From Marine group II euryarchaeote REDSEA-S42_B7 (lineage in GTDB: Archaea; Thermoplasmatota; Poseidoniia; Poseidoniales; Thalassarchaeaceae), in the NCBI GenBank assembly GCA_001629255.1, contig LURZ01000032.1, positions 1-59,782 on the forward strand: 59,782 nt of DNA. Direction: 5' to 3'. A model generated the notes under the pieces. It saw nothing but the letters and a program-made list of their open reading frames with translations, was not told where the DNA came from and did not search any database. The translations under genes were made by a program, and so were the position numbers. Positions within the stretch are counted from its first letter, which is position 1. Every line of letters begins with the position of its first letter. Below, one piece after another: positions 1 through 10,554 of this stretch.

Positions 1-37
1 GCTTCAGCCCTTTCCTGAAAAGGGGTCTAGATTCTCT

Positions 38-643
38 ATGCTCCTATTTACAGGGGCCCTTATACTGTGGATTGCTAGCACCAGTCCAGATGGATTCGGA
101 GAAGACCTCCCAGCTTCGATTTCAGTATTTCTGGGTGGAGTGTTCATTGTTTTAGGCATTAGAGATATGAGTCTGAAAAAGACCGATGTGATTGTCGCCC
201 CTCTAGCAGGAGTCCTCTTTTGCATCGGAGGAATTAGTCTGCTTTCCTCCAGATGGGAGGTCGCAGATCAAGCAGAGCAGATTGGATCTTTTCTTCTCGC
301 CAGCACAATGGTAACACTAGAGTTGTATCTCGCATTTAGAGGACTCGTAATCGGTGTCCCAGGAATCGCGTGGTCTAAATCAGGTCTTAGACAGCTACAC
401 AGAGGCTTGATTCAAGGTCCCAACGGTGCTATAGCGCACTTTGAGAGGTCTTGGGATATGGAAGATCAATGGCTAAACTCGATGAGTTACGCGGCGTTGA
501 TTCTTATTCACAGGCATAGTAACAACCATGAGGAGGAAAAGGAATGCCTAGTCGAACTAGAGAAGTTGGGCGGCTGGGAAACCGTTGATAGTTCCTGGAT
601 TGAGGCAATAGAGAGAGGCCTGTTAGACTCAGTGCCAATCTGA
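38..643 (+). CDS. Hypothetical membrane protein
   Basis: 201-aa ORF with several hydrophobic N-terminal segments; no recognised family. Confidence 0.6.
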   Translation: MLLFTGALILWIASTSPDGFGEDLPASISVFLGGVFIVLGIRDMSLKKTDVIVAPLAGVLFCIGGISLLSSRWEVADQAEQIGSFLLASTMVTLELYLAFRGLVIGVPGIAWSKSGLRQLHRGLIQGPNGAIAHFERSWDMEDQWLNSMSYAALILIHRHSNNHEEEKECLVELEKLGGWETVDSSWIEAIERGLLDSVPI

Positions 644-677
644 GTACGGTTGAAAACCTGAACCTCCTGGGAACAAC

Positions 678-1295
678 ATGGTCAGGATAACTAGAGTCCA
701 CACTGGGACCGGGGATGGTGGAGAGACATCCCTTCTTGATGGAAAGAAGGTTGGAAAAGAGAGTCCCAGGGTTGAACTTTATGGTACTATTGATGAATTA
801 AATTCGCAAATTGGCGTAGTCCGGATGGAGTTTGAAAGGATGCCGGGAGTGACAAGATTCCATCGCCCCGGTGAGGCTGATGAAGCGTTGTACAGAGTTC
901 AGCAGGAGTTATTCGACATAGGGGGGGAATGCGCCTGTAGTCCCGGGAAGTTGCCAGAGCAAATGGTGCTCGTAGGCATGGATGAGTGCGACAGGCTGGT
1001 TGAAGAAATGGATGATTGGATTAAGGAATTAGAGCCTCTGAAATCTTTCATCTTGCCCATGGGATCTGCGCCGGTTGCATTCCTGCATGTAGCAAGAACC
1101 GTTGCCAGAAGGGCAGAGAGGGAGGCTTGTCATCTGAGAAGCGTCGAGGGCGATGGTTCAGTTAGGGATGAGATTATTTGCTACCTTAACAGAATTTCAG
1201 ATTGGTTGTTTGTGATGGGAAGGTGGATTGCAAAAAACACCGGCGAGGAAGAGGTCCTTTGGACTCCGCTAGGTAAGAGAAATATGGAGTCATAG
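678..1295 (+). CDS. pduO: Cob(I)alamin adenosyltransferase, PduO type
   Basis: N-terminal TGDGGETSLLDGKKVGKESPRVELYGTIDELNSQIG and C-terminal LNRISDWLFVMGRW match the PduO-type ATR signature. Confidence 0.92.
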   Translation: MVRITRVHTGTGDGGETSLLDGKKVGKESPRVELYGTIDELNSQIGVVRMEFERMPGVTRFHRPGEADEALYRVQQELFDIGGECACSPGKLPEQMVLVGMDECDRLVEEMDDWIKELEPLKSFILPMGSAPVAFLHVARTVARRAEREACHLRSVEGDGSVRDEIICYLNRISDWLFVMGRWIAKNTGEEEVLWTPLGKRNMES

Positions 1296-1739
1296 ACTTC
1301 GTCCGCTGGACCTAAGGTGATGGCGGGCAGAGCGGAGTAGCTCCTTTTCTTGCTCGAATGTGATTTGTTCCTCTGCCTCGTCAAACTGCAACCAGAGGTA
1401 GTTGTTATGCTCATGTGAGAGGCTTACCTCCAACTCATCTGTCTCCGCCAAATACCAAAAGACCTCTTTTGGGGTCTCCCTTCCTTTTCTGAAAAAGGTA
1501 TATTCAGTCTTCTGGGTCCATTCACTATCGATGGTGATATCAGATATGCCAGTCTCCTCTGTAAGTTCTCTTAACGCGGTAGAGTGGTGATCAGCGTCGC
1601 CCTTCTCCACGTGCCCCTTAGGGAAACTCCAGTGTCCCTGTGGGTACTGGAGGAGAAGAATGCTATCAAAGTTCAGAAGTATGAAACCGCATGAGGTCTC
1701 GAGAGGTCCAGGTTTGCCCTGCATGTCATGGCCATGCAT
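1290..1739 (-). CDS. NUDIX hydrolase (Ap4A hydrolase-like)
   Basis: Nudix box GHVEKGDADHHSTALRELTEETGI present. Confidence 0.88.
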   Translation of the reverse strand: MHGHDMQGKPGPLETSCGFILLNFDSILLLQYPQGHWSFPKGHVEKGDADHHSTALRELTEETGISDITIDSEWTQKTEYTFFRKGRETPKEVFWYLAETDELEVSLSHEHNNYLWLQFDEAEEQITFEQEKELLRSARHHLRSSGRSL

Positions 1740-1798
1740 CTATTCGAGATGAAAACCTTCCGTGATTATGACTTATCACAGAAATCACCATTGACGAG

Positions 1799-2794
1799 AT
1801 GGCTTGCCCAGAGGTTATGCCGATGCATCCTTCAGATCTGGATATCAGGCGTATCCTCACCGATAGTGATCTGGATGGAGTGGTAACTGCAGCGATACTG
1901 AGGCGTTGGTGGACGGATGCTGAAGTGGTCTTCGGTCATCCAGGAGAACTGCGTGCGGGTCTTTTCGATGATTTGATTGATGAATGGACTGCAGTTTGTG
2001 ATTTACCGATGCACCCCAAATGTGGACTGAGCATTGATCATCATGAATCAAACAGACCGAAGGGCAATGAGAGCAAGGCAATGATAGTATGGAAGGATAG
2101 CCCCTCAGCAGCTCGAATCGCCTATGAATTATTTCACGAAGTTATTGATCTTTCTGACCTTGAGGATTTACTGGATTGGGTTGACAAGCTTGACAGTGGT
2201 TCGCTAACCCATGAAGAGTTTCGTTCTCATGCTCCTGCTATCAGGTTAAGCAGGATAGTTGATTCGGGGGAGGATACAGCCGCTTGGATTCTTGAGAAAT
2301 TGATAGCTGGGGCAACAACTGAAGAGATTCTGGCAGATTCAAAAATTTCCATGTTAGTTGCCGAGAAGGAGGAGGAGTTAGTGAATCTGAACGAGGTTAT
2401 ACTCTCTAGCATGCGCATCGAGGACAGGATAGCAATAGTTCGATTGGACGGTTCGGGAATCCGCTCTAATGGCTACAACGTCACTGCAATGGCTGGTGAC
2501 GAATGCGATGCGTGTATGATTATTCACGGTGAATTGGGTGCTGATTTCGGAGACTCTGGAAGATACCCGGTCTCTGCGTCTTTCTATACCAACTCATTCC
2601 TACATCGGGGGGGTGGAATCTACGACTTGACTGCCCTGGCAACCCTTTTCGATTCCGATGGCGGAGGGCATGCAAATGCATGTGGATGTAGAGTTAAGCC
2701 CATTGAAAGTGGGGTTGTCGTAGACAGAGAAGTATCAGAAGACGACATTGAGAGGAATATATCAGAGTGGCTAAAGATGTGGTCCAAGAGATAG
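1799..2794 (+). CDS. DHH-family phosphoesterase
   Basis: DSDLDGVVTAAIL near N-terminus, IDHHE motif, and C-terminal GGGHANACGCR (DHHA1-type). Confidence 0.85.
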   Translation: MACPEVMPMHPSDLDIRRILTDSDLDGVVTAAILRRWWTDAEVVFGHPGELRAGLFDDLIDEWTAVCDLPMHPKCGLSIDHHESNRPKGNESKAMIVWKDSPSAARIAYELFHEVIDLSDLEDLLDWVDKLDSGSLTHEEFRSHAPAIRLSRIVDSGEDTAAWILEKLIAGATTEEILADSKISMLVAEKEEELVNLNEVILSSMRIEDRIAIVRLDGSGIRSNGYNVTAMAGDECDACMIIHGELGADFGDSGRYPVSASFYTNSFLHRGGGIYDLTALATLFDSDGGGHANACGCRVKPIESGVVVDREVSEDDIERNISEWLKMWSKR

Positions 2795-3445
2795 TCAGTC
2801 CCTTTTCCAGACTGCTCTGTACCTAATTTCCTCCTTGTCTGGAACCACGGCAGTATGGAACTCTACTTCTGACAGGCCTTCTCCGATTTGGTGTATGAAG
2901 TCTCTAGACAGCGGCCAAGGCGGAGCATCATTCTGTTCTTCTAGACCATTTGCCAACCTCCCTATGCACATCAGAAGGCCTTTTCTATCCAGAAGCGGAG
3001 ATAGGTTCCTATAGGCCCTATTTCTAATTTCTTCTGGGATTGCTTGTAGAATATGTACCTCAAGGACCAGATCGAAGGCCTCCTTCCACCTCTGTTCTGG
3101 TTGAACAAGGTCTCCAACCAACCAATCAATCTCTTTCCCCTTGTGCAATTGACTTGCCCATTCAACTGCTGACTCAGACACATCGAATGCTGTAACTTTC
3201 CATCCTTTCTCATATAGGAATGCTGCGTCCTCTCCCAGACCAGAACCAACAACCAGAGCGCGTCCAGTATGCTGATTTTCTTCTGTCCACTCTACTAAGA
3301 AAGGGTGAGGTTCCATCCAATCCCAAGGAATCAGTCTCCTGTCTCTTCGAGAGCTACAGTAGAGCTCCTCAAACCAAGATAGCGGGTCATTAGAATTCTC
3401 TGAAGTAGAATAAATCTCAAGCATCCTCTCTCTTGCTTCATCCAT
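2795..3445 (-). CDS. SAM-dependent methyltransferase (class I)
   Basis: ALVVGSGLGEDAAFLYEKGWKVTAFDVSESAVEWA motif I/II pattern. Confidence 0.85.
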   Translation of the reverse strand: MDEARERMLEIYSTSENSNDPLSWFEELYCSSRRDRRLIPWDWMEPHPFLVEWTEENQHTGRALVVGSGLGEDAAFLYEKGWKVTAFDVSESAVEWASQLHKGKEIDWLVGDLVQPEQRWKEAFDLVLEVHILQAIPEEIRNRAYRNLSPLLDRKGLLMCIGRLANGLEEQNDAPPWPLSRDFIHQIGEGLSEVEFHTAVVPDKEEIRYRAVWKRD

Positions 3446-3454
3446 TTCTAAGAC

Positions 3455-4684
3455 CTACATGTGAGACACGATTGCTCGACCGAAATCTGAACAGGAAAGG
3501 AGGGTAGCGTCCTCCATTAGTCTCTCAAAATCATATGTCACTTTCTTAGAGGAAATCGCTCCCTCCATGCCCTTTACGATCAAATCTGCTGATTCTGTCC
3601 AACCTATATGCCTGAGCATCATCTCCCCAGACAGAATCAGACTTCCAGGGTTAACCTTGTCCTGTCCAGCGTATTTAGGAGCCGTGCCGTGAGTGGCCTC
3701 GAAAATTGCTACACCCGTGTCATAGTTGATGTTCGCACCGGGAGCAATGCCGATTCCCCCCACTTGTGCAGCTAGTGCATCTGAGATGTAGTCACCATTC
3801 AGATTCATAGTAGCCAGTACCTCATATTCTCTAGGTCTAGTCAAGATCTGTTGAAGCATCGCATCCGCAATAACGTCCTTCACAACTATCTCAGTGCCTG
3901 TATTCGGATTTGTAAATGAGCACCATGGCCCTTCATCGATCTCGGATGCACCAAACTCCGTCTTCGCGATGTCATATCCCCAATCTCTGAAACCCCCCTC
4001 GGTGAACTTCATTATGTTGCCTTTGTGGACCAATGTGACGCTCCCCCTGTCATTTTCTATTGCATACTTGATCGCGGCTCTGACTATCCGAGAAGTTCCT
4101 TGTTTACTGATGGGTTTGATTCCCAAACCGGATGTATCTGGAAATCGAATTTTGTCGACACCCATCTCGTTCTGAAGGAAATCTATGACCTTTTCAACCC
4201 CTGGACTACCTGCCTCCCACTCTATCCCAGCGTAGACGTCTTCGCTGTTTTCCCTGAATATCACCATGTCAACCGAGCCTGGGTCCTTAACTGGACTGGG
4301 AGTTCCGTCAAACCACCTTACTGGTCTAACACAGGCGAATAGATCTAATTGCTGTCTAAGAGCCACGTTTAAGCTCCTAATTCCACCTCCAACTGGAGTG
4401 GTTAATGGGCCTTTGATAGAAATCAGGTTCTCTCTCATTGACTTCTTGGTTTCCTCGGGAAGCCATTCCCCAGTGGAGTCGAATGCTTTCTGTCCGGCTA
4501 GCACCTCCCTCCAGTGTATTTTCCTGTCTCCAGAATATGCTAATTCAACTGAAGTATCAAGGACATCTATCATCACTGGGGTAATATCTACACCGATTCC
4601 GTCCCCTTCAATAAAATGAATCACGGGGTTATTGGGGACTTCTAATTCCCCATTAGAAATTGATATTTGTTCTCCTTCTGACAT
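3455..4684 (-). CDS. icd: Isocitrate dehydrogenase (NADP-type)
   Basis: [79 protein letters not shown]; start placed at internal Met (MSEGEQIS), which removes overlap with the divergent gene. Confidence 0.93.
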   Translation of the reverse strand: MSEGEQISISNGELEVPNNPVIHFIEGDGIGVDITPVMIDVLDTSVELAYSGDRKIHWREVLAGQKAFDSTGEWLPEETKKSMRENLISIKGPLTTPVGGGIRSLNVALRQQLDLFACVRPVRWFDGTPSPVKDPGSVDMVIFRENSEDVYAGIEWEAGSPGVEKVIDFLQNEMGVDKIRFPDTSGLGIKPISKQGTSRIVRAAIKYAIENDRGSVTLVHKGNIMKFTEGGFRDWGYDIAKTEFGASEIDEGPWCSFTNPNTGTEIVVKDVIADAMLQQILTRPREYEVLATMNLNGDYISDALAAQVGGIGIAPGANINYDTGVAIFEATHGTAPKYAGQDKVNPGSLILSGEMMLRHIGWTESADLIVKGMEGAISSKKVTYDFERLMEDATLLSCSDFGRAIVSHM

Positions 4685-4717
4685 GTCTACCAAGCTGCTC
4701 CGACTAGAAAGTGATAG

Positions 4718-5152
4718 ATGAAGCCAACCCTTCAAGGGGGTGCATCGTTTCGAACGTGTATGAATGGGGAAGTAGCTTGGACCGAATCTACTGGCTACAC
4801 CGGAACTACCAGCGGAGGGAAAACATTCGGTATTTACGATTCAGAATCACCCAGTCCAATGGAAATGGTACTTCACGGTCATGCTGCCTGTTCTCTGATT
4901 GACGTTATTGACGGTCTGAAGCATAGGAAACAAAACCTCGAGTTCATCAAGGTTGAAATCGAAGCTGATAGAGCAGATGAGTCACCTAGGGTATTCACAT
5001 CCGTAAGAATGAGGTACATCGTGAAAGGCGTGGTGCCAGAGGAATTGGTGAGGAGGCTGATTGAAAGTAGCCACCAAAAGCACTGTAGTGTTGGAATAAT
5101 GATTACGCGCTCTGGTGCTGAATTGGTGTGGTCTCTTGAAATGATTTCCTGA
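4718..5152 (+). CDS. OsmC-like family protein
   Basis: [27 protein letters not shown] and [12 protein letters not shown] are OsmC-family patterns. Confidence 0.8.
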   Translation: MKPTLQGGASFRTCMNGEVAWTESTGYTGTTSGGKTFGIYDSESPSPMEMVLHGHAACSLIDVIDGLKHRKQNLEFIKVEIEADRADESPRVFTSVRMRYIVKGVVPEELVRRLIESSHQKHCSVGIMITRSGAELVWSLEMIS

Positions 5153-5215
5153 GATTCTATCCACTCGAGAAAATGGTATAGTAAATATTTTTTTCAAAAC
5201 GGCCCGCGTTGTGTG

Positions 5216-5227
5216 AGGTTCGAACCT
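5216..5227. promoter_or_regulatory. 12-bp perfect palindrome AGGTTCGAACCT in the nrdJ upstream region
   Basis: Direct reading; self-complementary; about 90 bp upstream of the nrdJ ATG. Confidence 0.5.
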
Positions 5228-5247
5228 AATCATTAAACACCCCCCAT

Positions 5248-5276
5248 CCGGAAGAGCAAATCCCTTGCGCTGCCGG
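5248..5276 (+). promoter_or_regulatory. Predicted hairpin in nrdJ leader
   Basis: CCGGAAGAGCAAATCCCTTGCGCTGCCGG folds as a long stem with two A-G mismatches and a 5-nt loop. Confidence 0.5.
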
Positions 5277-5313
5277 GACCATCCTCGGCCAGGCAATATG
5301 GGAGGAAGATACA

Positions 5314-8300
5314 ATGCAAACGAAAATAAAGTCCTCTAAGAGCGATGTAGAATCTGAAAGTGGTTTGGTCGTCGAGCGGCGGTTCACATCTGCAGGGCAG
5401 GATCCGTTCGAGTCGTTCGAATGGATTGAGATAGACGTGGAGATTAGGAACCCAGACGGGTCTATGGCCGACTCGTTAGAAGGCGTGAAATTGCCTTCAG
5501 GATTCTCTGGAGTACCGGGGACGGTCTGTGCTCAGAAGTATCTCCGCAAAGCGGGAGTTCCGAAGTATCTTCGGACCGTTCCCGAGGACGATGTTCCAAT
5601 CTGGCTACAGCGAAGTGAGCCAGATCACGAGCGGCTTCAAACTGTGGATGCGGCTGAAAGAATGGGTGGTGAGATTGACGGAAGACAGCTCTTCCGTCGG
5701 CTCGCAGGGACCTGGACCTACTGGGGCTGGAAGTACGGATACTTCGCAAGCGAGGCTGATGCCCGCGCGTACTTCGATGAGATGTGCTACCTGATTGCAA
5801 GTCAGAGATCTGCACCTAACAGTCCCCAGTGGTTCAACACAGGGTTGCACTGGGCATATGGAATCGAAGGCCCGGCTCAAGGTCATAGCTACGTAGACCC
5901 AGATACAGGTGAGCTAGGAAAATCTACCAATGCATATGAGCACCCGCAGCCCCATGCCTGTTTCATTCAGTCAGTATCTGATTCACTGGTTGGGGGTACA
6001 GACTCAATCATGGGCCTCTGGAACAGAGAGGCGCTTCTATTCAAGTATGGATCTGGTACTGGTTCCAACTTCTCTAACATAAGAGGGAAGGGAGAGCCAC
6101 TTTCAGGAGGAGGGACTTCCAGTGGGCTTCTGTCTTTCCTGAAGATTGGTGATAGAGCAGCTGGAGCAATAAAATCCGGAGGAACTACCAGGAGAGCGGC
6201 AAAAATGGTCACTCTCGACATGGACCACCCAGATATTGAAGAATACATTGACTGGAAGCCCTCGGAAGAAGAGAAAGTCTCGGCATTAGTAATCGGAAGT
6301 ACAATCCTACAGAAACACGCCAACTCGATAATGGAGTCTATTTGGTCGTTTGATAGTGATGAGGGGAGGTTCGATCAGAAAACGAACCTCGAACTCAGAA
6401 AAGCTATGGTCAAAGCCATCCATGACAGTGTTCCTCAGGCTCACATCAAAAGGATTGTCGATCTAGCCGAACAAGGTTGGAAGGGTCTGGAGTTTGAGGT
6501 CCTAGATACTGATTGGCAAGGCGAGGCCTACACGACGGTATCCGGTCAAAACAGCAACAATTCGGTCAGAGTCCCTAACTCGTTCATGGATGCTGTGCAA
6601 TCTGGGGATGAGTGGAACCTCTACTTCAGGACGGAAAGAGACGCTGCTGCGGAAGAAGGAAGGGATGCTGTCCCATGTAGAACTGTGGATGCCAAAGAGC
6701 TCTGGGACAAAGTTGCCTACACCGCTTGGGCTTGTGCGGACCCTGGAGTACAGTTCGACACCACAATAAACGAATGGCACACTTGCCCTCAAGCAGGGAG
6801 AATCAATGGATCAAACCCGTGCTCTGAGTACATGTTCCTAGATGACACTGCTTGTAATCTAGCAAGTATTAACCTCCTACATTATTACGATCTAGACAGT
6901 CATACCTTCCAGATTGAAGACTTCAAGCACAGTGTCAGAGTATGGACTGCTACCTTGGAAATCAGTGTCCTAATGGCTCAGTTCCCTTCTGAGTCGATAG
7001 CAAAGGGCTCCTATGATTACCGAACTCTTGGACTTGGTTACTGCAATATCGGATCTCTTCTAACTCACATGGGAATCCCGTATGATGACGAGAGGGCCTT
7101 CTCAATATGTGGGGCTATAAGTGCCATAATGTGCGGGGAATCATATGCCACCAGTGCAGAAATGGCCTCATACCTCGGCCCCTTTCCGGATTACGAACGT
7201 AATTCTGAAGATATGCTACGCGTAATGAGGAACCATCGAAGAGCTGCATACAACGCTCCTGCTGAAGAATATGAAGGGATAACAGTATTACCAATGGGAA
7301 TAGACTCCAAGAAGTGTCCCAAGGATCTGCTAGAAGCCGCTAGAAGCTGTTGGGATCGGGCAGTAATGGAGGGTGAGGAACATGGTTTCAGGAATGCGCA
7401 GACGACGGTAATTGCTCCAACAGGAACAATCGGTCTCGTAATGGGCGCGGATACCACAGGAATCGAGCCCCAGTTCTCTATGGTACAGTATAAGCAACTT
7501 GCAGGAGGTGGCTCTCTGAGAATTATCAACCAAGGACTGCCAAGCGCCCTGTCTAGACTTGGTTACTCAAAGTCAGAAGCGAAAGGGATAGAGGAGTATG
7601 TCGTGGGAACCGGCAGACTGAGTCCATCAATACCCCATGAGATCCTAAGCAACGCTGGAATGACCCCCGAAAAATTGTCTGAAATTGAATCTGAGCTACC
7701 AAAAGTATTCCATGTTAGGAATGCGTTCTCACCGGACATTCTTGGAAAAGAGTTCTGTATTGAAAATCTCGGATTGACAGAGGACGATTTCTACTTGGAC
7801 GAGGACGGCAAGGAAAAGTGCAGCAACCCATGGTTCGACACTCTCTCCCATATTGGCATGACAAACGAAGAAATTGAGTTTGCTAACACAGAGATTATTG
7901 GTCGGAACACCATCGAAGGAGCTCCTGGTCTGAAAGATGAGCATCTACCTATCTTTGACTGTGCTCAGCCATCGGGAGCTGGGGTCCGTTCCATTGCTCC
8001 TTCCGGTCACGTAAACATGATGGCTGCCGCGCAACCTTTCATCTCGGGAGCAATTTCAAAGACGATCAATATGCCATCCGACTGCTCAATAGAGGATGTT
8101 AGAGAAGCATACAACCTTAGCCACGCCACAATGAACAAAGCCTGCGCCGTTTACAGGGACGGGAGCAAGCTTTCACAGCCCTTGATGAGTCAGCTAGTGG
8201 ACTCCATGGAACTAGAAGAGGAGGATGAGGGAGAGGGTGTTGTCGAGAAGATGGTGGAGGAAGCCGCGAGCGCCTTACCACTTCCTGAGCCGGTGGCGAT

Positions 8301-8970
8301 GCCTGTTGCAAAGGCGCTTGTTGAGAAATACATCGCTTCAAAGAGGCCGCTCCCTCACAGAAAGAGGGGAGCGAACTTCAAGGCCAGAGTGGGCGGTCAC
8401 AGCGTACGTCTCATCACAGGAGAATACGAAGATGGCAAGCTCGGCGAGATCTTCCTGCTTACCTCCAAGGAAGGCGCCGCTTGGAGAGCCCTTCTATCCC
8501 AGTTCGCAATCGCGGTGTCTATCGGTTTACAGCATGGAGTACCCATTGATGCATTCGTGAAATCATTCACATTCACCAAGTTCGAGCCAAGCGGAATGAT
8601 AGAGGGAGGCAGTGGACGTGTGAAGATGTCATCCAGCATCATCGACTGGGTCTTCCGCGAGCTGGCAATCGAGTATGCCGGTAGGGACGACCTAGCTCAT
8701 GTCCCTCTGAATGAGGAAGACCTGAACCCATTCTCCATCAGCAGACCAGAGGTGACTGAACAGGGACTGTCTCGGAGCCAGGGTGAGAAGCGAGAGGTTC
8801 AGATGACCCTAGAAGCAGCAATGGGAGATGTGGATGCGAGGACCAGGCAGGCTGCCAGGGAGAGAGGTTTCACCGGCGACATCTGTGAAGACTGCGGGGG
8901 AAGCCAGATGGTCAGAAACGGCACCTGTCTGAAATGCAATGAGTGTGGTTCCACAACCGGTTGCTCATGA
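5314..8970 (+). CDS. nrdJ: Adenosylcobalamin-dependent (class II) ribonucleotide reductase
   Basis: SAPNSPQWFNTGLHWAYG, NPCSEYMFLDDTACNLASINL, ATTVIAPTGTIGLVMGADTTGIEP and C-terminal Cys-rich tail CEDCGGSQMVRNGTCLKCNECGSTTGCS. Confidence 0.97.
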   Translation: MQTKIKSSKSDVESESGLVVERRFTSAGQDPFESFEWIEIDVEIRNPDGSMADSLEGVKLPSGFSGVPGTVCAQKYLRKAGVPKYLRTVPEDDVPIWLQRSEPDHERLQTVDAAERMGGEIDGRQLFRRLAGTWTYWGWKYGYFASEADARAYFDEMCYLIASQRSAPNSPQWFNTGLHWAYGIEGPAQGHSYVDPDTGELGKSTNAYEHPQPHACFIQSVSDSLVGGTDSIMGLWNREALLFKYGSGTGSNFSNIRGKGEPLSGGGTSSGLLSFLKIGDRAAGAIKSGGTTRRAAKMVTLDMDHPDIEEYIDWKPSEEEKVSALVIGSTILQKHANSIMESIWSFDSDEGRFDQKTNLELRKAMVKAIHDSVPQAHIKRIVDLAEQGWKGLEFEVLDTDWQGEAYTTVSGQNSNNSVRVPNSFMDAVQSGDEWNLYFRTERDAAAEEGRDAVPCRTVDAKELWDKVAYTAWACADPGVQFDTTINEWHTCPQAGRINGSNPCSEYMFLDDTACNLASINLLHYYDLDSHTFQIEDFKHSVRVWTATLEISVLMAQFPSESIAKGSYDYRTLGLGYCNIGSLLTHMGIPYDDERAFSICGAISAIMCGESYATSAEMASYLGPFPDYERNSEDMLRVMRNHRRAAYNAPAEEYEGITVLPMGIDSKKCPKDLLEAARSCWDRAVMEGEEHGFRNAQTTVIAPTGTIGLVMGADTTGIEPQFSMVQYKQLAGGGSLRIINQGLPSALSRLGYSKSEAKGIEEYVVGTGRLSPSIPHEILSNAGMTPEKLSEIESELPKVFHVRNAFSPDILGKEFCIENLGLTEDDFYLDEDGKEKCSNPWFDTLSHIGMTNEEIEFANTEIIGRNTIEGAPGLKDEHLPIFDCAQPSGAGVRSIAPSGHVNMMAAAQPFISGAISKTINMPSDCSIEDVREAYNLSHATMNKACAVYRDGSKLSQPLMSQLVDSMELEEEDEGEGVVEKMVEEAASALPLPEPVAMPVAKALVEKYIASKRPLPHRKRGANFKARVGGHSVRLITGEYEDGKLGEIFLLTSKEGAAWRALLSQFAIAVSIGLQHGVPIDAFVKSFTFTKFEPSGMIEGGSGRVKMSSSIIDWVFRELAIEYAGRDDLAHVPLNEEDLNPFSISRPEVTEQGLSRSQGEKREVQMTLEAAMGDVDARTRQAARERGFTGDICEDCGGSQMVRNGTCLKCNECGSTTGCS

Positions 8971-8978
8971 TTGAAAAA

Positions 8979-9902
8979 TCAAATCTCGAGTTCTATGTTC
9001 AGGTTCTGAATTAGTTCCTTGTACCTGTTCCTGATTGTAACTTCCGTTACTCCGGCCACCTCAGCAACCTCTCTCTGGGTCCTTCTCTTCCCACAAAGAA
9101 CGCTAGCGATGTAGATGATTGATGCAGCGATACCGGTAGGCCCCCTGCCACTGGTCAATTCCTTTTCCTGTGCAGCTGCAATCAACTCGTAGGCCTTGGC
9201 CTGCACTTCAGCATCCAGATCAAGCCCCGAACAGAATCTGGGGATATAGTCCTCAGGCTTGGTTGGTGGTATCTTCATCCTCAGTTCCCTGACCATGAAT
9301 CGATAGGTACGACCAATCTCCTTTCTACCGGTTCTGCTAGCCTCTCCAATCTCATCCAGAGTGCGCGGATTTTCACAGATCCTGCATGCGGCATATAGGC
9401 TCGCGGCTGCGACTCCCTCAATCGACCTACCACGAATAAGCCTTGCATCGACCGCTTTTCCGTAAGTCACTGCAGCGGTCTCTCTTATGGTCTTAGGAAG
9501 ATCGAGTCTGCTTGCCATCCTGTCCAGCTCTGCCAGTGCCATGGCCTTGTTTCGCTCCGTAGCATTGCTTACTCGAGAGCGCTTCTGCCATTTCCTCATT
9601 CTGTAGAATTGGCTTCGGTACCTACTAGAAATCGACTTACCGGAGTAGTCCTTATTCTGCCAATCGATGTCCGTGGAAAGTCCCTTGTCATGTAGCATGA
9701 CTGTCATAGGGGCACCGGTTCTTGCTCGTTGATCTCCCTGTTCGGGACTGAACACACGCCACTCAGCGCCCTGGTCAATCACCTTGTCCTCCAGAACCAG
9801 TCCACAGTCATCGCAGACCACTTCTCCTCTAGATTCGTCTTTACTCAGATTTCGGCTTCCACATTCATCGCATTTCACGGTGTCTTCAACAAGGTATGAC
9901 AT
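8979..9902 (-). CDS. tfb: Transcription initiation factor TFB (TFIIB)
   Basis: Zn ribbon [29 protein letters not shown], two cyclin repeats, C-terminal HTH ([21 protein letters not shown]). Confidence 0.97.
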   Translation of the reverse strand: MSYLVEDTVKCDECGSRNLSKDESRGEVVCDDCGLVLEDKVIDQGAEWRVFSPEQGDQRARTGAPMTVMLHDKGLSTDIDWQNKDYSGKSISSRYRSQFYRMRKWQKRSRVSNATERNKAMALAELDRMASRLDLPKTIRETAAVTYGKAVDARLIRGRSIEGVAAASLYAACRICENPRTLDEIGEASRTGRKEIGRTYRFMVRELRMKIPPTKPEDYIPRFCSGLDLDAEVQAKAYELIAAAQEKELTSGRGPTGIAASIIYIASVLCGKRRTQREVAEVAGVTEVTIRNRYKELIQNLNIELEI

Positions 9903-10065
9903 TACATCCTCACCCCCTTTTCAACGAAAGGTATTAAATCCGCAAAAGGCATCTTATTTAAGGTTATAATATTTCTAATGTGTTCTCTTCTGCAGCAAGT
10001 ATAGACATAACTAATCATCGAGAATCGTGAAATACGAATGTTCACTGGCATGTCTGAGGGGAACG

Positions 10066-10554
10066 ATGTCTGAAGGAAAGTGGCCGCCAGAGAGTATAGG
10101 CCTCAGTCCAGGAAAGAGAGTTCTGTTCCTAACAAAGGATCTGGAGTTGATTCGAAAGCAACTGTACGAAGGATTGGACCTACGAATGGAAGATTTATCG
10201 GTTGGTGATCTTCTTGATGACATCAACACAGATGTGATGACTCCGGCTTGGGTGTGCTTCGATTACGATCCCGCAACTATAGCTGAAAATGCATATGCTG
10301 GTCTACTACACGATGGTCGAAGGGTGTTCGAGCCTAGAGCTTTGATTGACGGTGGCTTCGAAGTAATCGTCTCCGGGCATAGGAAGGGTACTGGATCAAG
10401 CAGAGAGACGGCGCCTCAGTGTGAGAGATGGTCGGGAATCAGAATCGTGATTGCGGCCTCATTTGCACCAATACATGAACGAAACAACCTGAATCTTGGG
10501 CAGCTTATGGGGGATCACTCGATACTAAGTTTGACACAAGAGAGCGCCCGATGA
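10066..10554 (+). CDS. leuD: 3-isopropylmalate dehydratase/homoaconitase small subunit
   Basis: INTDVMTPAWVCFDYD, VIVSGHRKGTGSSRE; adjacent to the large subunit; start placed at ATG 10066. Confidence 0.8.
   Translation: MSEGKWPPESIGLSPGKRVLFLTKDLELIRKQLYEGLDLRMEDLSVGDLLDDINTDVMTPAWVCFDYDPATIAENAYAGLLHDGRRVFEPRALIDGGFEVIVSGHRKGTGSSRETAPQCERWSGIRIVIAASFAPIHERNNLNLGQLMGDHSILSLTQESAR

Noticed and set aside
5200-5300. Possible tRNA or cobalamin riboswitch around GGTTCGAACC upstream of nrdJ
   Set aside because: GGTTCGAACC resembles a T-loop, but there is no T-stem pairing, anticodon arm or acceptor stem; no recognisable B12-box was found either.
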